DNA of 64,000 bases from Cyanomargarita calcarea GSE-NOS-MK-12-04C. GTDB taxonomy: Bacteria > Cyanobacteriota > Cyanobacteriia > Cyanobacteriales > Nostocaceae. The translations under genes were made by a program, and so were the position numbers. Under the pieces are notes generated by a model. The model was not told the DNA's origin, did no database searches, and was given only the letters and a program-made list of their open reading frames with translations. Of this stretch, positions 52,300 through 61,150 are shown one piece after another. The number at the start of each line of letters is the position of its first letter. The stretch's first letter is position 1. The DNA lies in the NCBI GenBank assembly GCA_019359595.1, contig JAHHGZ010000026.1:53197-117196 (forward strand), given 5' to 3'.

Positions 52300-53928
52300 C
52301 TAATCCCCCAATCCAATATAAAAATCCATAGCTTCGATTGCATCAAAATATCCACACATTCTATCTTTCCATCCCTTTTTCATTAACTGTTCATTTTGAC
52401 CGGATGATTCGGGAAATAAGGGTAAATTTGGTAATTTGTAAGCTAGCAAAAATTCTTCAATAGCTTCAATCGAAGCTTTCCGCAATACTTCCCGTAGAGC
52501 CATAATTTTGTTGTGACGTTCTTTCCAGTCCTTTCCTTCCTGAAATTCTTTAACAACTTGAGTGAAACCTTCCCAAGTACGCCAATCGCTCCGATTATTT
52601 TGCAAACGAATAGGACGCATTGCTAAATTCCAAGTATTCTTATCAACAGGAATTTTATATTCACGTTTGCGAATTTCTGATATTGAACCGACTAAACCAC
52701 TAGCTGCTAGATGCCAATCAAGAGATGAAAAATAATCTTCTCCATATTCTTTTCGTTTTTCATTGACAAATTTCTTTGCTTCCTTACATAAATCTTCACT
52801 AATTTCATAAGCTCGTGCAAAAGGATAGTGAGTTTTTACAACACAAACACCAGCACAAGCTGTTAAAAGTTCATCATCAGTTACAGATTGCTTTTCAAAT
52901 TCTCGTAGAAATAATGCAGCTAAATCTAAACCTAGTCTTCCTTCACAAATAAATGTAATATCATCACCACCATAAACCAACGGACGGAAAGGTAAATAAT
53001 ATTTAGCATTTAAATTGAATTCTCCCAACTTACCTACAACCTTTCCTTCTTGAATTGATTTTATGAGAGCTTTTGCCACAGCTTTTAGTGCATTGATTCC
53101 TGCCTGGTCAACACTATAAGAAAATTTTCGCATTCTTTCGATATAATCTCGATTATGTTTAGCATCCTTACCATGCTTTTTAAATCTATTTCCCATACCA
53201 TTACCATCAGCATGAATAATTGCTACATAGCTAGATTCTCCTTTAGAACGACCTAAATGGTCAGTCCGGTAGGGAAACTGATAAATATTCGGGTCAACTA
53301 CATCTTTGAAAATTTCTTGTAGTTTTCTATTAGCTTGAGGAACTGCTTTTAATTTTCGCATTGTTTCAGTAGATACTAAATAGCTATCAGCTTCTTCCTC
53401 ATCGTCATAATTTACATATTTATCGCTTGTATCAACAGCAGGAAGTAGAGTTGAATTACAGCTAGCAGTTATACCCAATCCGAGTAGTGGAACAGAAGAG
53501 ACTCGCTCATATTTTCTGCGTTCTATATCATGTTTTTTTAAATTTCCTACTATTTCATATAACTGATTACTATCACTTTCCCAATCAAAGTTAGCATGAG
53601 CAACTAATAAATTAACCCCTGGTGCTTCTGCTAAAACTTTTCTACTCAACATTTGCGTAAATCTAAGAGCAATGTCACTTGATTTAAACATGATAAGTGC
53701 ATTACCACCCGCAGCATATATTAGTTCTGCGTCAAGTTTGCTATTTTCAATTGCTTCTTCTTGACTATTTTTAGGAACACCTAATTTTACTAATGTTTCC
53801 TCAATCCATTCTTTCGTAGATTGCGATAGTAAAAAAGATGCTCCTATATTTTCGCGGAGACGATTGCTGTTGAAGATATAATTTTGTTTGCCAGTTGTAT
53901 CAACCACAGTTATAGTAAATTGCGTCAT
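52300..53928 (-). CDS. cas10: Cas10, type III-D, without HD domain
   Basis: A 542-aa large subunit. It has a palm-like N-terminal half (ITVVDTTGKQNYIFNSNRLR, ENIGASFLLSQSTKEW), then the second palm domain with SSYVAIIHADGNGMGNRFKK and the active-site loop PLVYGGDDITFICEG (GGDD about residues 320-323). GGDD suggests that it can make cyclic oligoadenylates from ATP on target RNA binding. No HD motif occurs, so it should not cut DNA itself. Full-length Cas10 is usually 700 or more residues. It is second in the operon, 2 bases after the Card1-like gene, which would be the receiver of the signal. Confidence 0.88.
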   Translation of the reverse strand: MTQFTITVVDTTGKQNYIFNSNRLRENIGASFLLSQSTKEWIEETLVKLGVPKNSQEEAIENSKLDAELIYAAGGNALIMFKSSDIALRFTQMLSRKVLAEAPGVNLLVAHANFDWESDSNQLYEIVGNLKKHDIERRKYERVSSVPLLGLGITASCNSTLLPAVDTSDKYVNYDDEEEADSYLVSTETMRKLKAVPQANRKLQEIFKDVVDPNIYQFPYRTDHLGRSKGESSYVAIIHADGNGMGNRFKKHGKDAKHNRDYIERMRKFSYSVDQAGINALKAVAKALIKSIQEGKVVGKLGEFNLNAKYYLPFRPLVYGGDDITFICEGRLGLDLAALFLREFEKQSVTDDELLTACAGVCVVKTHYPFARAYEISEDLCKEAKKFVNEKRKEYGEDYFSSLDWHLAASGLVGSISEIRKREYKIPVDKNTWNLAMRPIRLQNNRSDWRTWEGFTQVVKEFQEGKDWKERHNKIMALREVLRKASIEAIEEFLLAYKLPNLPLFPESSGQNEQLMKKGWKDRMCGYFDAIEAMDFYIGLGD

Positions 53929-53930
53929 TT

Positions 53931-55292
53931 CTACTTTGCCTCATTATTACGAATCCATTCAGCAATTCCCTCGGTGAGTTCTCCTAAGTCTTCTCTGCCA
54001 AACACAACTAATTTATAGTTTTTATTACTACTATCTGGTGTTGGGTTTAAAACATTAGTTATTTCCGTTTCCAATGCACTAACATCAGTTGGGCTAGCAC
54101 AACAAACTAAAGCTACTCTTGCTTCAGTACCGCCTAATTGTTGCGCTCTTATATAAGCTTCAAATAATTTTGATTTACAATCAGATTTGCGTTCAATAGT
54201 TGTGCAGGATATCACAAATAGTTGATATCCCCTCATGAAAGCTACATCAAATTGAAATTTAGTATTTTTAGGATTCCTAGGATTCTTAATCCAAAAAGAA
54301 GTTGCAGAATCATGAATATATAGATTTTGAGGAATACTTTGCACTTGATGTAAAACGTAATGTTCTAGCCATTCCCCATCTAACCATTTACAGACAGACT
54401 CTAAACTTTTTAATCCTTGTTTTTGCACAGTGGTCAGTGATAATTTGTCTGCTGTAATTCCTAAAGTAATTAGGGCTTGATTAATAGCTTGATATTCTTT
54501 CAGTTGAATGACTTCTTTTTCTACTTTAACCTGCAAAGGCAAATTAGATAATTCTTCTTTTTCTCTGAGTTGTTTTTCTGATAACCAATTATTCTTATTA
54601 CTGGGATTTTTTGCATACTCACGCAAAACATTATTGCACCAAGTACGCCAAAGCTTTATTAATTTTTCATCCTCATGGAGTTTAGCAAAGGCTTTTGCAG
54701 CATTAGGTAATTCTGGTGTATATATAGGAGGTGATTGTTCTTGCCAAGTCCATCCATGTATTTGAAAAACTTTTTCTAGTTTTACCGATAGCAGCTTTGC
54801 TGTAACTGGAATATGAACACGCTCGTTATCCTCTCTGTCAATGCACATTTCCAATCTACGAGGATCGAGATAGCTAAAAAAAATACTTTCACGTCGCTTG
54901 TAAATTTTATTGGTTTTATCTTCTATTTCTTCGTAAAACAACGCTCGGTAAGAATGCGCGGACATTGCTTTCGTACCACCTGTATAATTTAAGCCGATCT
55001 GTCCGCTTTCAATGCTTTCCAGCTTTAATTTTATCTCTTCTTGGATGTAGTAAGCATCCGACTCAAAATCACCGAGCGATCGCAACTCTACATCCTTAAA
55101 CCCATTTAACTCGCTTTTCAGAATCGTTTGCAGTCGTTTCGCTGATTTTTCGGTATCTGTCGTATGTACCAAGTATGCAGTTCCACCCTCATTCAGCAGC
55201 ATTTTAGCCGCAACATAGTTAGGCAAAGGATTCTCACCAATCAGTAAAAACAAATGGTCTACTTTATAATCGTCAAACTCAGATGTACTCAT
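53931..55292 (-). CDS. CARF-PD-(D/E)XK effector, Card1/Can2-like
   Basis: A 453-aa protein. The N-terminal CARF domain has the ligand loop GLNYTGGTKAMSAHSYRALF (about residues 100-118), with DHLFLLIGENPLPNYVAAKM at the start. The C-terminal part has the layout of a PD-(D/E)XK nuclease: Glu in WLDGEWLEHYVLHQVQ, Asp in FQFDVAFMRGYQLF. The usual E-x-K is replaced by S-C-T in VISCTTIERKSD; the Lys further on may take over. It is probably activated by cyclic oligoadenylate from Cas10 and then cuts nucleic acid. It is first in the operon and 10 bases overlapped by the divergent gene. Confidence 0.75.
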   Translation of the reverse strand: MSTSEFDDYKVDHLFLLIGENPLPNYVAAKMLLNEGGTAYLVHTTDTEKSAKRLQTILKSELNGFKDVELRSLGDFESDAYYIQEEIKLKLESIESGQIGLNYTGGTKAMSAHSYRALFYEEIEDKTNKIYKRRESIFFSYLDPRRLEMCIDREDNERVHIPVTAKLLSVKLEKVFQIHGWTWQEQSPPIYTPELPNAAKAFAKLHEDEKLIKLWRTWCNNVLREYAKNPSNKNNWLSEKQLREKEELSNLPLQVKVEKEVIQLKEYQAINQALITLGITADKLSLTTVQKQGLKSLESVCKWLDGEWLEHYVLHQVQSIPQNLYIHDSATSFWIKNPRNPKNTKFQFDVAFMRGYQLFVISCTTIERKSDCKSKLFEAYIRAQQLGGTEARVALVCCASPTDVSALETEITNVLNPTPDSSNKNYKLVVFGREDLGELTEGIAEWIRNNEAK

Positions 55293-56827
55293 GCGGTAGA
55301 TGTATCACAAAATCGTCATGCCCATTATGGCACAGCATCGGAAATACCCTCTTCCGAATAACTGCTAATCTAGAAAATACAACTCAAACAGCCAAAACCA
55401 CCGTGAATACGCTATTTAAAGATTACCCAGATTGTAAACTTTTGCAAAAACTGGCAAATGGCTCTCTCGACCAAAGTCAAAACCTTACCCGTGCCATCCG
55501 GTTATGGGTGTTGCTACGCTGGCTTTATAGCGAAAAAGGTTACACAAGTCTCGCAGACACCTTTACTTATACTGATTGGCGTAAAGCTTTTTTTACCGAA
55601 ACCCACAAAGATGAAACCCAGGCAGACATCCTCAATCATCAAGATTCTAATTGTGATTGCCTCAAAACAACCAAAAAATGGTTATTAGAATTGGAAGTAC
55701 CCATAGATAAATGGCAAAATTCTCTACAAACAGAAATACCTATAGCTAACTCAGAACTAGAGAAACTTTTAGAGGAAAAATTATTTGCTCAAGTTCGCAA
55801 ATCACTGCAAAGCGATTTCGATTTATTAGTTAGCCGCAACTATTTGCAAAGGGTAAATCACACTACAGGTAGAAGTAAATATTATCACCGAGTTAAGAAA
55901 TTACCAATTTTAACTAAATTAGAAAACATTGATGTTAAAACAAATTTAAGTATGAAAAACCAAGCTTATTTAGCCGAAACTTTAGGTATGTTTAGTTTTC
56001 TTGACCCTAATTTACCTGTACTAGCTGAAGAATTTTCAGAAGAGGAAGTTGATAAAGATACCCATCGCATTTTTTTGTACGTTGACTATGTAGTACCAGA
56101 ATCAAGCCCAGTACAAGACGCAGTAGACCAAATCCAGAGTGAATTGCAAGAAATTTGGGATTCTGGGCAAATTCTTCCTTTACTGTTGACTTATCACAGT
56201 GCCCATCAAAATCAGATTAAAGAATGTGTTGTGTACCCTGTTTGTATTTATTTTATGGAGCGTGCTAAATACTTGTGTGCCTATGGTACTACTCCAAAAG
56301 GTGATATCAACTGGTATAAATATCGTCTCGACCGAATTATTTCTCAACGAATAGAATGTCTGGATTGGAAAGATACCCGCGTTCCTCAGTTATTAAGAGA
56401 AATGCACGAAACTAATCAACTACCAACACCAAAAAATATCAATGCGAAATTAAAAGAAGCTTGGGGACATGACTTTTATAAAGAAAAGGCACTAATGATA
56501 TTGCGGTTTGAGCAAGATTTTCATCAGCGTTATATTGATGGCATTAGTATTCACGATACATTTACTAGAATTAGCTCCGAGCAAACAGCGAAATTAATTC
56601 AACAATACACCCTCAACCCCGAACATCGAAACGCTCTTTTAGAAATTCTCCAATCTCGTCCAACCACCGATGCTTACTACCAAGTATATTATCGAGTTAC
56701 AGACTATTATGTTCTTAGATGGTTGCGAGCTTTGGGTTCTAAAGTCGAAGTTTTGCTACCTTTGAATTTACGTCAGCAAATAGCTCAGGAAATTCAAGAT
56801 ACTTTGAATTTATATAAATTTGGATGA
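55283..56827 (+). CDS. TIGR03985-type CRISPR-associated protein
   Basis: A 514-aa protein encoded divergently from the type III-D operon; the starts overlap by 10 bases. Four Cys occur in the first 35 residues and after (CGRCITKSSCPLW); the middle (about 265-400) resembles a WYL-type domain: HRIFLYVDYVVPESSPVQDA, LLLTYHSAHQNQIKECVVYP and VCIYFMERAKYLCAYGTTPK. TIGR03985 proteins are found beside csx19 and TIGR03986 genes. WYL proteins often bind ligands and regulate CRISPR operons, so autoregulation from the shared intergenic site is a reasonable guess. The exact start is uncertain. Confidence 0.7.
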   Translation: MYSCGRCITKSSCPLWHSIGNTLFRITANLENTTQTAKTTVNTLFKDYPDCKLLQKLANGSLDQSQNLTRAIRLWVLLRWLYSEKGYTSLADTFTYTDWRKAFFTETHKDETQADILNHQDSNCDCLKTTKKWLLELEVPIDKWQNSLQTEIPIANSELEKLLEEKLFAQVRKSLQSDFDLLVSRNYLQRVNHTTGRSKYYHRVKKLPILTKLENIDVKTNLSMKNQAYLAETLGMFSFLDPNLPVLAEEFSEEEVDKDTHRIFLYVDYVVPESSPVQDAVDQIQSELQEIWDSGQILPLLLTYHSAHQNQIKECVVYPVCIYFMERAKYLCAYGTTPKGDINWYKYRLDRIISQRIECLDWKDTRVPQLLREMHETNQLPTPKNINAKLKEAWGHDFYKEKALMILRFEQDFHQRYIDGISIHDTFTRISSEQTAKLIQQYTLNPEHRNALLEILQSRPTTDAYYQVYYRVTDYYVLRWLRALGSKVEVLLPLNLRQQIAQEIQDTLNLYKFG

Positions 56828-56985
56828 GATTTTTTTAATCCTCCAAATCCTACATCTGCATCGTGATGCTCAGGTCGCGAATTTCATAGCTAACCAAACC
56901 TTTGAAGAAGGGGAACCACTCCTCACAGTTTTTTCGATACGTATTTGTTCCCCTGTATTCCAAGCCGTTCAAGTCTGGCATTTCG

Positions 56986-57224
56986 CTACTTCTTCCGCCA
57001 ATAGTTCGTTGTCATGAACCCGTGCCACTTCCCATCATCATCCAACACATACGATGTCAGCACCCGGCGATCGTCACTCTTAAACTCGATTGCGTCGTTA
57101 TACTTCGCCATCTTCTCCTCGCCAGTCATCGCTGGCCCACAATTTTGCCACCCAGACACTGCTCATAGAACTTAAATGCTGCCTCGCATTGACCGTTGAA
57201 ACTGAGATAAGGGTTCAATTGCAT
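56986..57224 (-). pseudogene. fused remnants of a VOC gene and a DUF1579-type gene
   Basis: At 57126-57224 the minus strand begins MQLNPYLSFNGQCEAAFKFY EQCLGGKIVGQR then stops: the N-terminus of a PhnB-like VOC protein. From 57129 to 56986 a second frame reads EEKMAKYNDAIEFKSDDRRV and LDDDGKWHGFMTTNYWRKK, the conserved C-terminus of a DUF1579-type protein. The middle of both is missing, so a deletion joined two genes. Neither can be functional. Confidence 0.7.
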
Positions 57225-57239
57225 GGTGCGCTCCTTTGG

Positions 57240-57497
57240 CTAATAAATGCTTGAGGAATCCGTTCCCGTAAAACGATGTGGCTGCCCAATACTATGAATA
57301 TTATCGGGCATCTCTACAGCGTGAAGTACGCTCTGCTGTCCAACTCGCAGAAGTGCGTGACGAAAGGCTGGGGTTGTTTCTTGGAAAATTACTGGCATCT
57401 CGAATACATCGGTATAGAATTCGATAAAGCGATCAATATCTGCCGTGATAACTGCAACGTGGTGAATAAGTAGATGGACAAAAATATTTACAGTCAT
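57240..57497 (-). pseudogene. VOC (glyoxalase) family protein, truncated
   Basis: The frame reads HHVAVITADIDRFIEFYTDV, FEMPVIFQETTPAFRHALLR and VGQQSVLHAVEMPDNIHSIG, the first half of a vicinal-oxygen-chelate fold with metal-ligand His and Glu positions, then ends in HRFTGTDSSSIY. A second beta-alpha-beta-beta-beta unit is absent. Upstream it runs straight into the fold-back repeat at 57493, which supplies the apparent start. Likely inactive. Confidence 0.6.
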
Positions 57498-57613
57498 TGC
57501 GAGCAAAGCAAAGCAATCCCAGCCCTTGCGATTGCTACCAATTGCCCTTACGGGCTGGCTTTGCCTACGGGAACGATACTTTGAACATTCCGCTCTGCTC
57601 CATTCGCAATGAC
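57493..57613. repeat. GTCATTGCGA fold-back repeat (121 bp)
   Basis: Arms GTCATTGCGA and TCGCAATGAC, with inner AGCAATCCCAGCCC-type sequence and a CTTACGGGCTGG stem. This extragenic repeat is widespread in cyanobacteria; a related block is at about 41502. Confidence 0.65.
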
Positions 57614-57685
57614 ATTGTGTAATTAATTCTGTCTGACTACTTACCCGATACAAGGTTCATAATGCTACTCCTATTAAACTTTAGA

Positions 57686-58681
57686 CTATGGTTCGTAATC
57701 AGGTGCGAGTTGCGCAGGTGGCAGCGCTTTGCGTATGTAGGGTTCGTCAAAATCAATTATCGGTCCCTTGGGCACAATTCGCTTGGGATTAATATCGGTC
57801 ATACTCATGTAATAACCCCGTTTGATATGGTCGATATTGCAGGTTGCTTTGAACTCAGGACGTTGATACAGGTCTTTTAGATAATTCCAGAGGTTGGGAT
57901 AGTCGAGAATTCGCCGCAAATTGGACTTAAAATGACTGTAATATACGGTGTCGAAGCGATACAGCGTTGCAAACATACAAATATCGGCTTCCGTTAGGCG
58001 ATCCCCGCACAAATAGCGTTGCTTGTTGAGAATAATTTCCCATCGATCTAAACTCTCGAAAATTTCCGTCACCGCTTCTTCATAGGTCGTTTGCGAAGTT
58101 GCAAAGCCAGCGCGATACACACCTGCATTAATTGGTTTATAAATTGCATTTATCGTTTCATCAATTTGCTGTTGCAAGTCGCGTGGGTATAGGTCTATTT
58201 TCTGCGTTGCCAGTTCTGCAAACTCGACATCAAACATCCGCATGATTTCACAAGATTCGTTGTTGACGATGGTTTGAGCTTGCCTATCCCACAATACCGG
58301 AACCGTGACTCGTCCCGTATATTTGGGATTGGCTTTTAGGTAGATTTCTTGCAAATATTGGGCGTGATTTACTGAGTCAGGAATAGTCCCTGGTGCTTCG
58401 GAAAATATCCAGCCCTTATCGCTCATAATTGGATCGACAATCGAAATAGAGATGGCATCATGCAACCCTTTAATTTCGCGCATAATTAGGGTGCGATGTG
58501 CCCAGGGACAAGCCAAGGCAACGTAGAGGTGATAGCGTCCTGCTTCTGCTTTAAACCCACTCAAACCATCTGCCGTGATGTAATGGCGAAACGTTGTCGG
58601 TATGTCGTGAAACTCACCGTTTCGATTTTGCTCATTCCCATCGGTTATCCATTGACCTGCAACCATCATTCCTGATGCCAT
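57686..58681 (-). CDS. glutathionyl-hydroquinone reductase (GST xi class)
   Basis: A 331-aa protein. The active-site Cys is in YVALACPWAHRTLIMREIKG, the C-P-W-A-H motif of glutathionyl-hydroquinone reductases (YqjG/ECM4). Further motifs are VPVLWDRQAQTIVNNESCEI (glutathione site, N-E-S) and the C-terminal helical domain with LTEADICMFATLYRFDTVYY. It removes glutathione from glutathionylated quinones. It ends NPKRIVPKGPIIDFDEP and on to PDYEP, as in the family. The gene is complete and is the last one before the transposon left end. Confidence 0.92.
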   Translation of the reverse strand: MASGMMVAGQWITDGNEQNRNGEFHDIPTTFRHYITADGLSGFKAEAGRYHLYVALACPWAHRTLIMREIKGLHDAISISIVDPIMSDKGWIFSEAPGTIPDSVNHAQYLQEIYLKANPKYTGRVTVPVLWDRQAQTIVNNESCEIMRMFDVEFAELATQKIDLYPRDLQQQIDETINAIYKPINAGVYRAGFATSQTTYEEAVTEIFESLDRWEIILNKQRYLCGDRLTEADICMFATLYRFDTVYYSHFKSNLRRILDYPNLWNYLKDLYQRPEFKATCNIDHIKRGYYMSMTDINPKRIVPKGPIIDFDEPYIRKALPPAQLAPDYEP

Positions 58682-59141
58682 AGTTCTCTCCTGGGCCAGA
58701 TGATGTCATTATTTTGCCTTTGCGGGTTTAGGAATACACCTGTCTCAAGGAATAGCGATCGCGAAGTGGTGGCTGACCCATTGCTTCAAGTCTGCTTAAT
58801 AATTTAGATTGTGCAATTGGGTACCCCATAGGATACTTACTGAGCCTTGTGGAGTTCCCATTCTAAAACAGCTAGAGGTTCTTTAAGTGTGATAGCGGAC
58901 AGTAAAGCCAGCCATGACCTACTTAAATCAGCCTGCTATTTGGTATATAACCAGTAGTTAAACTACTAAAAACCCCCAGAATGTTCTGAGGGCTCAGTCA
59001 TTAGTCATCAGTTGTAGCCTTTAGTCCTTGTGTACATTTAGGAAATCAACTTTATATCTTAGATTAAAGTTACCCTTTGACTATCAGTTTGACTATCATT
59101 ATCCCTGTTAAGCTGTTTTTTAGAAGTCTTAAAAGGCTGAA
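58682..59141. other. intergenic region before the transposon end
   Basis: No gene or tRNA is seen. A second TGTACATTTA occurs at 59031, but no TnsB-like sites follow it. A short palindromic stretch (AAAAACCCCCAGAATGTTCTG) near 58968-58988 resembles a terminator. Confidence 0.4.
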
Positions 59142-59146
59142 AGTCT
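59142..59146. other. possible 5-bp target duplication (AGTCT)
   Basis: The five bases next to the left end TGTACA. A matching copy would be expected at the right end, which lies beyond the window. Confidence 0.3.
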
Positions 59147-59390
59147 TGTACATTCACTCATTATTTGTCAACTTAACAAAATACTGTCATAGATATTTAA
59201 AAGACTGAAACCCTGGCATCAAAAGGATTTGACCAGGATTTTTGCTTTTCAAGGCTGTCATACCATTTGAAGTCTAATTTAACAAATTGTATGTCAAATA
59301 AGCTAAAATTCACAATTTAATTGTCAATTACCAGAAGCCTGTAAAAATCATGATTTTGCATAAATTAACAAATTACTTGTCATTACAATA
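59147..59390 (+). mobile_element. left end of a type V-K CAST
   Basis: It starts TGTACATTCACTCATTATTT and has five TnsB-site-like motifs of the form (T)AACAAATTA-nn-TTGTC: at about 59155-59170, 59174-59191, 59275-59297, 59309-59328 and 59363-59386. The first and the ATACTGTCAT site next to it correspond to the two terminal sites of the characterised Scytonema hofmanni element. TnsB binds these to form the transpososome. The right end is outside the window. Confidence 0.8.
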
Positions 59391-59391
59391 G

Positions 59392-59397
59392 TATAAT
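59392..59397 (+). promoter_or_regulatory. -10 box of tnsB
   Basis: TATAAT, 27 nt before the tnsB ATG and directly after the last TnsB-site-like motif. No clear -35 box. TnsB binding at this site could shut off its own promoter. Confidence 0.45.
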
Positions 59398-59423
59398 ACA
59401 ACTATGTTTTGATAAAACACTGT

Positions 59424-61148
59424 ATGCAGAATGCAGAATCTACCACAAGCGCAAGCTCCGCAGGTACTAATAATCTTGTTGAAGCAAACGTTATTGTTTC
59501 CGAACTTTCGGATGATGCTTTGCTGAAAATGGAGGTAATTCAAAGCCTCTTAAAAAATAGCGATTCGCAAAGCGATCCCTGCGGGAATCGCACTACATAT
59601 ACTCAGCGCCTTCAAGAAGCAGCAGAAACACTTGGCAAGTCGGTACGCACAATCAGGCGACTGGTTGACAGGTGGGAACAGGAGGGTTTAGCTGGGCTAG
59701 TGCAAAATCAACGCGCTGATAAAGGAAAGCATCGAGTTGATGAAAACTGGCAAGAGTTTGTTTTGAAAACTTATAAGGAGGGTAATAAGGGTGGTAAAAG
59801 AATGACTCGCCTTTCTGTTTTTATTAGAGCGAAGGCGAGAGCAGACGAACTAGGTGTTAAGCCTCCTTCCCACATGACGGTTTATCGGATTTTGCAACCG
59901 TTAATAGATAAGATTGAGCAAGCTAAAAGTATTCGCTCTCCGGGTTGGCATGGTTCGCGGTTATCAGTTAAAACCCGTGATGGGAAAGATTTACAAGTAG
60001 AACATAGCAACCAAGTTTGGCAGTGCGACCATACCCCTGCGGATATTTTGTTGGTAGATCAGCATGGCAAAATTCTCGGTCGTCCTTGGTTAACAACGGT
60101 TATTGATAGTTATTCACGCTGCATTATGGGGATTAACTTGGGCTACGATGCACCAAGTTCTCAAGTTGTAGCTTTGGCGTTACGTCATGCGATTTTACCC
60201 AAGCAATATGGTTCGGAATACGGACTTCATGAACAATGGGGTACTTCTGGTTTGCCGCAACACTTCTATACAGATGGGGGTAAGGATTTTCGTTCCAACC
60301 ATTTGCAACAGATAGGAGTGCAGTTAGGGTTTGTTTGCCATCTTCGTGACAGACCATCTGAAGGGGGTAGTGTTGAGCGTCCGTTTAAAACTTTCAACAC
60401 CGAGTTATTTTCAACTTTGCCTGGATATACAGGGTCAAATGTACAAGAACGCCCGGAAGAAGCGGAAAAAGAAGCGAGCTATACACTGCGGCAGTTAGAG
60501 CAAAATTTGGTACGTTACATTGTTGATAATTATAACCAGCGACTTGATGCGCGGATGGGCGACCAGACAAGGTTCCAACGCTGGGAATCTGGGTTAATAG
60601 CAGCACCTGATTTACTTTCCGAGCGGGATTTGGATATTTGTTTAATGAAGCAAACACGGCGACAAATCCAACGTGGGGGATATTTGCAATTTGAGAACCT
60701 CATGTACCGAGGTGAGTATCTAGCAGGGTATGCAGGAGAAAGTGTCGTATTGCGATATGACCCCAGAGACATTACAAAAATTTTGGTTTACCGCACAGAA
60801 GGAGATAAGGAAGTATTTCTTGCCCGTGCCTATGCTCAAGATTTGGAGACAGAGGAACTCTCGTATTATGAGGTAAAAGCTACCAGTCGAAAAGTACGGG
60901 AAACGGGTAAGGCTGTTAGTAATCGGTCAATTTTAGCTGAAGTTAGGGAACGCGAGACTTTCTCAACTGTGAAGAAAACTAAAAAAGAACGTCAGAAACT
61001 AGAACAAGCTGAAGTCAAAAAAGCCAAACAACCTATACCCATTGAGCCAGAGGAAGCAGTAGAGGTGGTATTTATTGATGCTGAACCTGAGCCAGAGATG
61101 CCAGAAGTATTTGATTACGAACAAATGCGTGAAGATTACGGGTGGTAA
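59424..61148 (+). CDS. tnsB: CAST transposase TnsB
   Basis: A 574-aa DDE recombinase (Mu/Tn7 TnsB type) that binds the ends and joins them to target DNA. N-terminal helix-turn-helix domains (TLGKSVRTIRRLVDRWEQEG) precede the catalytic core with Asp in VWQCDHTPADILLV, Asp in FYTDGGKDFRSNH and Glu in RPSEGGSVERPFKTFN. The C-terminal tail (EQMREDYGW) is the TnsC-contact hook seen in V-K TnsB. Start ATG 59424 is chosen over a TTG five codons earlier. Near residue 46-56 about eight residues are extra compared with relatives, from the palindromic repeat at 59560-59591. Confidence 0.95.
   Translation: MQNAESTTSASSAGTNNLVEANVIVSELSDDALLKMEVIQSLLKNSDSQSDPCGNRTTYTQRLQEAAETLGKSVRTIRRLVDRWEQEGLAGLVQNQRADKGKHRVDENWQEFVLKTYKEGNKGGKRMTRLSVFIRAKARADELGVKPPSHMTVYRILQPLIDKIEQAKSIRSPGWHGSRLSVKTRDGKDLQVEHSNQVWQCDHTPADILLVDQHGKILGRPWLTTVIDSYSRCIMGINLGYDAPSSQVVALALRHAILPKQYGSEYGLHEQWGTSGLPQHFYTDGGKDFRSNHLQQIGVQLGFVCHLRDRPSEGGSVERPFKTFNTELFSTLPGYTGSNVQERPEEAEKEASYTLRQLEQNLVRYIVDNYNQRLDARMGDQTRFQRWESGLIAAPDLLSERDLDICLMKQTRRQIQRGGYLQFENLMYRGEYLAGYAGESVVLRYDPRDITKILVYRTEGDKEVFLARAYAQDLETEELSYYEVKATSRKVRETGKAVSNRSILAEVRERETFSTVKKTKKERQKLEQAEVKKAKQPIPIEPEEAVEVVFIDAEPEPEMPEVFDYEQMREDYGW
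59560..59591. repeat. palindromic repeat inside tnsB
   Basis: GCGATTC and GAATCGC arms enclose GCAAAGCGATCCCTGCGG. It encodes residues NSDSQSDPCGN that are not in related TnsB proteins and keeps the frame. Confidence 0.6.
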
Positions 61149-61150
61149 AA

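Noticed and set aside
59031..59040. A second TGTACATTTA as the CAST left terminus
   Set aside because: No TnsB-like sites follow it within 100 bases, whereas the copy at 59147 is followed by five.
58682..59146. tRNA gene next to the CAST end
   Set aside because: V-K elements often sit beside tRNA genes, but I find no cloverleaf or CCA-end pattern here.
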